The position numbers were made by a program, and so were the translations under genes. Of a stretch of DNA of 64,000 nucleotides, positions 36,901-49,120 are shown piece after piece (position 1 is the first letter of the stretch; every line of letters begins with the position of its first letter). The stretch lies in contig CM046870.1 of the NCBI GenBank assembly GCA_025617745.1, positions 4,407,285-4,471,284 on the forward strand, given 5' to 3'. The notes beneath the pieces are model-generated. The model had not been told where the DNA came from, searched no databases, and saw only the letters and a program-made list of their open reading frames with translations. Source of the DNA: Heliocidaris erythrogramma. Its lineage: Eukaryota > Echinodermata > Echinoidea > Camarodonta > Echinometridae.

Positions 36901-39900
36901 AAAGTTGTTATAATTTTCAAATAATTATATCAATATCATAAAATGGGGTGGCTTGGTTTCAATATACACGTACATATGTATCTTTCTCTAATGTCATATG
37001 AATGGACAGTAAAGAAAGGTGAATTGGAACATACATTTAAAAAGCACTCTTGTCATAATTTCTTTCCTAGGAATCAAGCAGACTTTACAAAGCTATTTTT
37101 TTTAAAATCTACAATGAAAATCATCAAAAATGCTTTTCAATTTTCCCTATTCACTAAGGTATATGGTGAACTGGTATTTATTATAGAGAGAAATATATTG
37201 AAACCAAGTGTCCTACAGGCAAAGAACATATGATTAGTAACCATAGAGGCAAAACTTATTCAACGATTAGACACTTTGATATGACATAGACATGTGGGAA
37301 GGGAAGAAAAAATAATACAAAGGCGGAAAGAAATGAGAGAGAAAGAGAAACAGAGAAAAGGTGAAAGATAGAAAAGGAATAGGGTGCGGGAGGGAGAATG
37401 ACAGAGAGAGAAAGAGAGAGAGAGAGAGAGAAAGGATGAGAGAAAGGATGATCAAGATAGTAAGAGGAAAAGAGAGAATGAGGAGATCTAGATAAGAGGA
37501 TGCAGATGGCAGAAGGAATAGAGTTGAAAGAGACAATGATACAGAGAGAACAAGAAACAGGAAAGGTAAAGAAAGGTAGAATAAATAGAGGGAGAGAGAG
37601 AGAGGATGACTGGAGATAACAAGAGAAAAGGAGGAAGAAAAAAAGAAACAGAGGCAGAGAAGAAGACAGATACCACTAATCCCCCAAAATATGCACACAA
37701 CTTATCCTGTACATCAATACAATGTGGTGAATATAAATAACGAATATTTCAGAAAAAGATAACAAATGAAACAAAAAGTAAAAGCAAATATAAAGCAATC
37801 CATCTTCATCAAATCCGTTTTATATTCCTGTCGCAAGTACACTTGTGATGTTGGTAATCAGCTTAAGATATCAAGCAATGTGTTACATACATAACAGCAT
37901 CTCTGAATCCATAGCCAATTACGATCTAACATCATACCAGGCTAAAATGCATGTACATGTACATGTAGGGTACCACTTTCCCCAATTATATCATTACAGG
38001 ATTTTTTTTTCCCCTCTGATGAAATAATCCTTTTATACCAATCGCTTTATAATGAAATAATGCAATTTTCCTCTCATTATCTCCCACAAGCAAGCTGAAA
38101 ATGTAAAACCATCTGTCATTTTTCACACTCTTTCTTTGCATTGCTACCGAGGAACCCTAATTTTCTTGTGGGGGTGAAAAACTTGGCAAAATACCGACAT
38201 GGCATACAGAATAATTGGATTAAATTGATGCAAATTTCATAATTTTCAAGGTTTATGGAATAAACGAAGTGCACATGCTGTTCTCATGTGTAATGTTATG
38301 CAAATACCCTCCATTTTATCTGGAAAAACAGCACATTTACAGATGTTTTCAGCAATTGGTGAGCGTTTTCAGCAATTGGTGAGCAATTTCTCACCATAAC
38401 ATCTGTGCACAAATTGTAAGCCCATGAATGAGATGCAAAATGTATGACTACATTTTCACACATGCCTTTTGTACTTCATGGCACAGTGTATTTTCTCTTT
38501 AATATTGATGAAATGTAAGTTTCTGGAATATGTCAACATCCTCTTCCTACATTCTTTGATAAAAACAAGAGTGACAGAATTAGTTAATAATTGTTTAATC
38601 CAATTTTTCTCGCAAGATAAAAGTACAGGTGGCTGCCTACATGTACATGGATGTTTCACTGTGGTGGATTTGACTGCAATAAGATTATACAGTCAAACCT
38701 GCTTTAGCGACCACCTGTATAGAAAGACCACCAGCCTATAAAAAGCATGCTTGTTTCCCTTGCAAAGTGCATGAGTCGCATTGAAATGTTTATTGAAGGA
38801 ACTTTTACATAAAGACCACCTGCTCATTAAGACCGCTTTTCTTGTCTCCCTTGAGTGGTCTTTATAGACAGGTTTCACTGTACATGTATCTGTTTACAAC
38901 TGTTCTTTATATACAGATGGACATGTTTTGCTGCAGGAGAATTACTAACCTGGAAGTTCATGATTGCTCTGCAACACATAATACACACGTGGACATCATC
39001 TCTTGTGATCGCCAGATGAGACTGCATGGAAAACTTCTTCCCGTGGCGTGAGCCTCGTACGCTCAGCGCACTCCTCTGTTTTGGCGTTAGCGTCTCGAGA
39101 TGTTCCTCGTGCCTGGGGGAAGGAAATAAGAGACCGGGTTTGGCATTTAGATGATTACTGCAAACGCGATCGGATAACTCCAGCTAATCTATTGGATGAA
39201 CTCAAAGACTCAATGAGTTTTATTGGCTAGATTGGCCTGTTTGTTTCATTCTCGGGTTACATTTGGCCCATATCATCTTCATCCGGTTCAATAAAGAAAG
39301 ATTACGTTTATGCATCGCAATCAGTGAATTTATCTACAAAACACCGTGCAGTACTTAGAAACAAGCAAAGAAACAGCATGCAATACTATTCCCATTCTTA
39401 CAAGACTTCAAGACACAAATTGTACATCAAGCATCAAACAAGCCAATTTCTGTCAAACCAGAAACTTTCTCACACATTTAGATTCGTGAAAGTTTCATGC
39501 CGCGAAATCATGATTGAATCATAACTGACATAACAAATAAATTTCGCACATGAAATTTTCTTGCTGCGAAAATGGCTGTTGTTTACAAATCACGAAGGTT
39601 TCATGTCGCGAACGTTTCTGGTTTTACAGTTTACCCATTTTTATTTATTTTATTTATTTATTTAATTTCCAGGAACATATACATGTAATATAACATGACA
39701 ACAATTTTCAAACAAACAATAGTGTAACATAAACACAACCAATGCCTGGGGATTACCTCTCAGAAATGATAATTTCTGTTTAAAAGGCTCTCCTCATTGG
39801 TAGTTGTAATACAAACTAATACAAACAATAGTAGGCAGCCCGTTGAAATTTTAAAATAAAACCCAGAATAACTTGGGTTGGTGTGTTACATGATTTATAT

Positions 39901-42028
39901 CAAATTCAAATTGTATCAAACAGGTTTAGTAAATAAAATATATGTTAATCCCTTATAAATTCTGAGATATGGGTCATGCCCAAGAAGTTCAATGTTATGC
40001 ACAGGTATACATATAGCAGTGAGTTTTACTCAAAGAGCATTAAAAAAGAAACCCAGTTATGTTGGGGCCTAGTCCACCTGCTGGACTCTATTGAATAATC
40101 CACACAGCAAGCAGACCAAGCGGACGTTGAGGGCGAGTGACTGACCCAAATTTGTCGATCCTCAATACAGTCCAGCCAAACCTGCCATCTCCCCCGAATT
40201 TCAGGGGGGAACACTCACCGTCGGGCTCCGCCTATACGATTGTCAAAGCTCCGCTGATTAGCTTATTGCAAATGTCAATCAAGCTGAATGCAAATCGTGG
40301 CCGATTAAGTTATAGTCTAAATTCAAGGCTTTACAATTTATTATAAGTTTAATCCAAAAAAGATTTTGACATTATTTCTTTAAATTAGTTTAACAACCGC
40401 AGTGAATAATGAATATATATTTGAATGAATCAAATCTTCCCTGCCATTTTCTTCTTTGACGGCCATCGCCATCGCCATCGAGCAGCAAGTATATCAAACA
40501 CCGTGCACCTCTAGCTCTGGAAGTTTTCACTCACGGCCACTGCACACATGCACACCACAGAACTCCTAAGGAGTTCTGTGATGCACACACGTGCATTGTT
40601 TTCTTTCGCTAACATCGCGATCCCGGGCGCATGTGATCAGCTGTTTCTCGCAATGCATATTCATTACGGAGGGGTTACGTATGAATATCAATTAGATGAT
40701 GTCATACTACATTATCTCGCTCGTTCTGGCAGGGTATTCTGGACGATTTTTTTTGGGGAGTACAGATTAGTGGAGTCGCGCGATCAGCGGCTTTGCACGG
40801 TGAGTGGAGTATGTGAATCAATGGCGTGTGAGTGTGTGGGGGAAGCGGACGATTAAGAATTAAAATCGGCCAGTATCTGGACTAGTTGGGGCCCTGCACG
40901 TACATGTACATATTGTCCAATACAGCATGAAGTCTGAAAAAGCTACAGCCTGAAATCGGACAAGAGTCTGAACTCTGAAGGCTGCCACCCCTGCAAAGTG
41001 AACGAGGCTATACTTACGTCATGGTTTTGTTGAGCCATTGAAGGTACTCCACCAGAACATCTAACCCAAGGTTCTCCTCGTTTAGGAACTCTCTCACCCA
41101 CCTGCACAAGAAAGAAAAGAACAAATAGGGAACATTAAAAAGAAGTCCACTTTATACAGCTTAATATATTTTTACTTGATATTGTTAAACGGAGATAAAA
41201 ATTGGGGGAATATTATGCTCTGAATAAAAACGTCAAGTCAAATATTGAGATCAACTAAAGAGGGAGTGTGCAGAACTGCTACCACTCAGTAACATTTGTT
41301 TTCGCTTCTTAGTATTTAATGTCAGACTTTTAGTGAAGTACAGGTGCCTAACAATGCATATTGACATTAACCCGTTGACTACTCAATTCTTTTATTTCTT
41401 AATACAGGAACAACCCGGTTCCCGTATGTAATGGCTTAATATTCATTCATGTTGTCCAGTGGTAGAAGATTTAACCCCTCTCATGTCAATGGATTCACTC
41501 TGTGATACTTTGAGTAATATTCAAATTAAGTTGGTGTATGAAAATGGATTCCACAGCAAAGCCATGATGGCTGGACCTGGTAGCGGCCACAACTACCAGC
41601 AGAGGCTGTTCCGCAAAGGGAAATCATCAATTATCCCTTCCTCTTCTCCCATTCAGTTTTCAGCAGGACGATATTTATTTTTCAAGTCTCGCGACACCGA
41701 AGAATGACGCACAGAACTTGATTGTATCGCACAAAATACTTGCTATTTTGGTCCGTTTTTGTTGGGTAGCTTTGGGAGGTAGAGACTTAACCACTGGGAT
41801 TTGCCATTTTGTTGTGGTCCGCGGCCTGCCAGACTTCGACGCCAGGTGTTCTGAGCATTGAGGTTTTGTAATGTTTTTATTCAGTTGTTCTGAATCACTC
41901 AAAGATTAGACAAAGACAAATCCTGCTTCTGTAGTAATAATTCATCTAAACTGTATAACCTTTATCATTGCATAAGATAACCTTAGATGATATACATATT
42001 ATTTACATCTCTCTTACTACCCCCTCCC

Positions 42029-42078
<50 letters not shown>

Positions 42079-43116
42079 TTCTCTCTTTGACTCTTGTCTG
42101 TCTCTCACTGTCTATCTCTGGTTGACTTTCTGTCTTTCTCTTTCTCTCCTTCTCTGTCTCTCCCTGTCTCTCACTTTCCAGCAGTCTCATAGCACAAGCA
42201 GAATCCTAGAAATCTTTCAAAATATTAAAACCTGGATACAAAGTCTAGACATCAACACCAAATTATCATTCAATCATGGACCCTAGTCATCCTAATAAAA
42301 ACCATGGCATGATTCAATGTTCAAGCTACAATAAAGAAGTAACAGACTGGCTGACCAAGTCTAACTGCCATCTGTCAGCCCACTGATAAGCGTTTTTTAA
42401 TTTGCGCCATACGTGGTGCGCCAAGCGGCCAGTGTTTTCATAGGCGCTTCCTCACAAATTCAGCTCAATTAAGATCAGGTGATGAGGTCGGTGTCACATG
42501 GTGTTAAGAGAGGAACCCCCGGCTCGGCAGAAACGAGGTCTGGGTAATCGCCGGGCCATTAAGGACACTTAAGACCCACCGACTTAGCAACCAAGCGTGA
42601 ATACTGGGCTAACAAGCAATCAACGTGTTTTCGCATGTGTGTATCAGTAAAACAAAAGTAACACACCGGGATTCAGAGAAGGGAAGGGGATCAGTGATAG
42701 TGGGGGGGGGGGGGGGGGGGGGGAGGGCATACAGATCATAGGTAACATAATGACCTGTTTCATTTTCTGCTACTGTATACCATGGGGAAAGATCTCCCCT
42801 GCCCCCATTAGAAATTTCCCAAAGGGAAAGGAAGTCTGTGGTATCCCCCTAAAATACTTCCATGTATGACTGCAACTGCCTCATCATAATGATCTCTCTC
42901 ATAACTCTTTGGTAATGCCATGTGGTAAACCTAAAGCCATTCAGTCTTTGAAAGTCTAGGACGCTACTTTGGGCAGAAGTGGAGATGTCCAATATCGTAC
43001 GTACCATAATTAAGGAAGTAATGACTTAATATATATTTGTGGTTCATTTTTTTATATGTAACCACACCTGCCAACCTTCCAAAGCAAAAACTAGGAATCT
43101 CTCAGGGCAAAATTAG

Positions 43117-43153
<37 letters not shown>

Positions 43154-46100
43154 GAATATATATATATACACTGTAATACATTTTGCATGTTTTCACACAG
43201 AGGTTTTCATAAAAGACAGGAATCTAGGGCTCATAACAGTAGTTTCAAGGAAAATAGGAATCATTGTAAAATAGGGATGACTGGCAGGTACACCATTGCA
43301 GTTTACATGGAGGCCTATATTGCTCAGAAGAAGCAGTCTTCTTACAGAAGGCATGGTTAATGATGCACAATGCTCTGATGTATATCAGACTCTGATAAAT
43401 CACCTTGTTAAAGATAAAGTTGAGTTCTGGTCATGCGATTGAATTGTGAAAGAAACTCAATTGGGAAAGGTTAATTATATACATGTAGTACATAAGAATT
43501 GGTGTATGCTGTAAGGTTTTGGAATCACCAAAATGATAAGAAATTGACTCAATCCTGCTCAGAGTCACATGCACTGCACACAGAAATGTGTAAATGGAAC
43601 TAGTACACATGTTTGGCCTGAACATTTCAGCTGTTTCTCATCATATTTCGAATATGAGGGCATTTGAAGAGCAATCCTTTTCAAGGGATTCGTCTACTAT
43701 GATGTTCTTCCAAACTGACATGAAAGGAATGAGAAAGCTCAATTATTTTTTCACCTTTCCCAGAACTCAACCTTCCATTTAATTTCCACATTTCATTCTC
43801 CAAATAAGACTGGTGGTGCCCCCCCCCCCCCAATAATGCCCCCTCAATGGCTAGACCTACATGTATGTTACGGTCACTGAATAAGCAACATCCCTTAGCA
43901 CTGCATGAGTTAAAGCAATGAAAACAAATTTGAAACAAGTCTGATGAAGAATGAAGCACCTGAAGCATGAGATAAACTAATTCCATTTCCACTTTCAAAG
44001 ATAAATGACCATTTGCCTCCTCGATGAACCCAAGCACGGAAGGAAAGACTGAGGCTTGTAGACAATTTATAGGAAATCAAGATTGGCAATTTTTAACACA
44101 ATCTCTCAAAGAAAGCTCCCTTTATCAATGTCTGATAAAGAAAACAACAGATGCCACAAAATTGAGGAAGTGAGGGGTTGGGTTTAAGGACAGGACAATT
44201 TTTCTTTTCAGGATAAAATATACAAATCTTGATTTAAATATTGGAATGTCAGGCAATTTCACAGGAACTATACTGATGATTAAGTGAATCGTTCAAAATC
44301 CATGTCAGATCCTATTACAGTAAAAGCTGACAACATTCAAGAAGAAACATGTCCGCTAATGTTCCAAGTGATCACAGATAGCAAATTCTTTGTTGCTTGA
44401 TGCATGATTACAGCTACTCACATAACATATTCAAAATTAAGTTTCTCAGATGAGTTTGTAAAAAGAAGTGGGAGAAACATTTGAGTCATGCAAACTTGGG
44501 AAACAGAACTTTCATCATACATGTATAGCAAAATAAATTAAAAGAAATTCTAATAAGCAACAGTTCCTTCACCCATCAAATATTTGGAGGGAGAAAATGA
44601 AAATACAACATACATTGTATTTCTTGATTCTGATTATTCTACTTCCTTGCACCTAACACCACAAAGTGCCAGGTTTTATGTACTTGAGGGATGAATAGTC
44701 CTGTCATTTTGTGTGGTTTAGATAAAGAGAGACATAACATGTCTTTCAGAATACAGAAGAAGTCTTTGATAAGTGGTTTTTCCAGGTTCAATGTCATTTT
44801 TTAAAAGTGTATCCTTGGATTCTCAGAAAGTACAAACAACTTCTTTCACTCCATATCTATCATTTCATGACAAAGATTTTAAGATATTGTGATTCTGTTA
44901 TAAGTGCAAATGACTTTTAAAATGAAAGGTTGTCATGTACTTTTCCCCAAACCTGAAGTAGAAACGATATTAAATAGCTTTACAAGCACCTTCAGACTAC
45001 AGGATTTATAACTTTCCTTTACAAAGCACATTTGAGCAACCAATCAAAAAGCCATAACACCAATATCATCATTACAACAGTGTCAAATTTCAAGTGCTGC
45101 ACGGAATCATCATTTAAAGATATGAAATTGAGAAAAAGAATCAAATAACAATCAACTTAGGCGTAAGTTTTGCTGATATTATTGATACAGCCACATTAAT
45201 GATTACTTTACTTATGTTAATAATAATGTTCCAATTGTTAAAACTAGTAAACTACATATATATGCCCATATACATGTTTCACTTTCTACTATTAAGTATA
45301 GGAACTAACTTTGCCTATGACATAGTCAGTCTACTTGTACATGTATTTCATATGTTGAGTGCCAGAAGGGCATTAACTCATATACTTGAACACAGGAGTT
45401 AACGCCCTTCTGGCATTTAACAGGCGATTTCTAATCTGCATTTGAGCCTGTAATTAAGGTGCTCAAAAGACGACTAATTTTTGTTCATTCACACATTTTT
45501 TCCTACTCTCTCATAGTTCCTCTGAATCACATTACAATATTGATCCAAGAGAATGAAGGCATATATTCAGCCAAAATCAAAATAACTGTGTCCACTCTTT
45601 CTGGAATTTCCTGAAAGCGTGAGACAGCATAATATTTCATTGAGACATGCAGGAAAACACATAACCAGTGGTGTAGCAAGAGACCAATCATTGAGGGGCC
45701 ATGGGCATCGTGGAAGGGGGGGGGGGGGGGGGAGGGAAGGGGGCACAGGTCTTACTCGGAAAATGAAATGTGAATTTTAATGTACAAGGTGACTGATTAG
45801 GGAGAGGGTGGTGGAGGGTGTCCTATCGTCCGCTTTTCTCATCAGTATCCTCTACTCCCTTCCCTTTTCTCTCTGTGAATCCTTGTCTTTCTTTCATCTT
45901 AAGTTTAAACCGGAGGGGAGGGGGGGGGGGGGGGGGATGTGCCCCCTATAGCTATGCCACTGTGCATAATATCTAATTGATTCCCTCGGAACCATTTATA
46001 CTTCTACACTTTCCTAGACAAACAAATTAACAAGCTCGCAGCTAATCAACTAATTGCAGCAAAATTCATCCCAAACTCCCCTGCCTTTCTAACCTCATAG

Positions 46101-47912
46101 TCTGGTCCCATCATGATCACTTTAATTTCCCCCCTTCGCAGCTCTGTAATTTGGTTGGCTAGTCTGTGGTCTCTGCGGGTCCTTGTGTAAATCTGACCTT
46201 GCGCCATAACATGACAAGGCAGTTCCTGGCCCTATTTATCACTTTGCACCTTTTAGAGAAAAACATGGCACTCGTTTTCCCGCTGTTTTATGAGTACTGG
46301 GGCATGTAACATAAAGGGATACAATCAATCTTACGGATTGATATCAATTGAAGTCTATGGCAAATCATGTACTGAAGATTTGCAATTGATCGTAAGATTG
46401 ATTGTATCTCTTTATGCTACAGTCCCCTGGACAGATACCAAGATATGCTTTTGAATTGTCGCCTTTTCACTGGGATACGAGTTGGTTTTACCCATTTAGC
46501 TCAATAACAAACCTATATCTGTTGAGAGCCAGAAGGGTGTTATAAGCAAAAAGGGTATTACATGTAACTCATAGACATTTACAGAGTTAATGCCCTTTTG
46601 GCTTTCAACGCATGATACAATTAAGTACGTTTCTCAATTTGACAGCAAACTTAACTTTGATAACGACAACTATTTTGAAGCACTGAGCTCACAACCTCTG
46701 TGGCAAGGCAACTTATGGATGTAAATATGATCTTCATGTTGAGAGGCAAAAAGGTAGTACAGTCAACCAACACCCTTCTAGTACTGTACCAAGGCCATGG
46801 TAGTCCAACCAGGTCATGAACCTGCCCTAGTCCAGACTAATTACAGTTCCATGGTTGAAGACTGGGGCAGCTAGATCCTGTTATTGAGCCCCACCAAGGC
46901 CAGGGCAAGTAAAAGTCACTCATTTTCAGCAACATTTTAAGAAAGATTTGTTCATTTATGGCTCTCGAATATTCTCTTCTCTCATGCTCTGCTTAAGTTG
47001 TTTAAAAGTTCACTGTAAGATTTCAGTGAACTACTTCACGTTAGAGTAATAACTTATTCATACATTGGGTAACTGATGTAACAATAACAACTATTCTTGA
47101 AAGATGCATGTACAGAAGAGAATGACTCAAAAACTGGATATTCTGATATGAGAATGAATATCATAAATTGCACATCTAGGACTTGGTAGCAAATGTAGAA
47201 TTGTAGCAAACACGCTTCTCTTGGTTATCACTGAACATGCACGCTACAGAAACCTTATCCTCAAAGGCTCAAACACTATACAGAATCTAGTTCACATCTG
47301 GCTCAAAATAGCTGCGAAAATCTTGTTACAATTGGAAAAATGTCCGCTTTTCTTCTCCGTGTTTTCTTTACCACAGGACCTTTTGCACCTGCATTATATG
47401 GGCCAACTTTTCCAAAATAACTTCTCACCACCCCTCCCCCCCTCCCACCTTAAAAAAAAAGAGATGTGGAGTACGTCTGAGCTTTTAGCTGAACAATGAC
47501 ACAACCAATGAAGCTACATTACTATCCATGTACAAAGTGCTGTATCGAATTTTTTTTTTTTTTAAAGACAAACATAATTTCATGTTCATTTAATGTGCGT
47601 TTCCCATCACATCGTCTGCTCAAAGTGAAGAGGGCATCAATTACCTCACACAATCTTTTTCAGAGTTAATGGCGTTCTGGCTCTCAACCGACAATGATTT
47701 ATGCTGATAGCAAGAAGAGCATTTAATCACATCCTTTTCCATAGAATTAAAACCAATCTGGCTCTAAAATACAAATGCTTTTGATGCAAAATAATTCAAT
47801 TTCATGAACTTGGTTTATGATTATATCAATCTTCATTTAAAAGTGACTTCTCATACATTGTTTCTATGACATGTTCTATTAACATCCTGAGGGTGAAATT
47901 TTCGAAACCAGC

Positions 47913-47943
<31 letters not shown>

Positions 47944-49075
47944 CGAACACCAAAGGTGATTCAAGCAGATTCATCACCTAGCAGTCATTGTGATGTACAT
48001 GTATCACCCAAATTTCTCTTGTTTTTTTAAAGCATATATTCAGTGATTCAACAACTTGGCATTCAGTCAAGGTCAATGCCTTGGTCACTCCTGTCCATTA
48101 GATTTTTTTTGACCACTGTGCTTCCATTCTTTGATTTTTAAACACATTTTCCAATCTGCCTTGGCCAATCCTATCAACAATCGAATAATTTCTTTTGACT
48201 AGTGATACCTGAAATCCTATCTTCCATTCTTTTGCCACACAGAAAGCAATACAATTAAGCCTTACAGTCTGCCTTGGTCAGTCCTAGCTGTCACAGCTCT
48301 TGAGATTCTTTAAACATGGCAACTGACATCCTTTCTTCTATTCTTGTAAACACAGAAAGCCATATAATCAAAGTTTGTTTTTTGTTTTGTCTTGTTTTTT
48401 GTTTTGTCTTGGTTTTTTTTGGTATTTTGTTCATTCTTTAGAGTATTTCTGGTCAAGGCCAAACAGCCACATCACTATAAGTCGACTAATCATATAATCA
48501 TGTCATACACTTTAATAGGTCAGTAGCAAGTGACGTCATAAACTCTATTTGAATACGTCAAGTCTTCAGTAAATCTGCAGTGCCTCTCCTTTGTACTGAC
48601 TAATTTATAAATAAGTAAATAAGTAAATGACCTCAGTGAGTTCTTAATTTCATTAAAAATGAGGATATTGTTCGACGATGAAAGAGATATTGTAGAAAAT
48701 TGTAGAACAAGTAAACATATATGCATCTCTGAAATGATGGTATTGAGTACACAATCTTGACATTTGAGATTAACTAGAATACATTGCAATATTGGCAGAC
48801 GGAATGAGAGGACCCTATCAAACATTTGAAGGCTCGATTAAAATGCAGCAGAATCTATCAGAGAAATATTTCTACATTCCTACGGAAAAAGAAGAAGTAG
48901 TTTCCATACATCTGCCCCCCCCCCCCTTCTCTCTCTCTCTCCCTCTCTTTCCTATAATATTTACATTTTCCTTGTGTCTATTTCTGTTTCTGTCTGTTTC
49001 TGTCTCTGTCTGTCTGTCTGTCTCTGTTTTTCTATTTCTCTCTCTCTCATTCTATATCTCTTAATCTTCCTCTAA

Positions 49076-49120
<45 letters not shown>

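Larger units (their letters stand above)
36850..38949 (-). other. FMNL: Intron 4
   Basis: Contains an (AG)-rich tract (about 37,300-37,665), a 20 bp tandem duplication near 38,345 (TTTTCAGCAATTGGTGAGCG) and MITE family E copy 3. Confidence 0.7.

Noticed and set aside
27921-38878. Similar ~60 residue minus-strand frames at 27.9 and 38.7 kb that look like a gene family
   Set aside because: They are the same MITE (family E) read in the same frame; copy 1 does not keep the frame.
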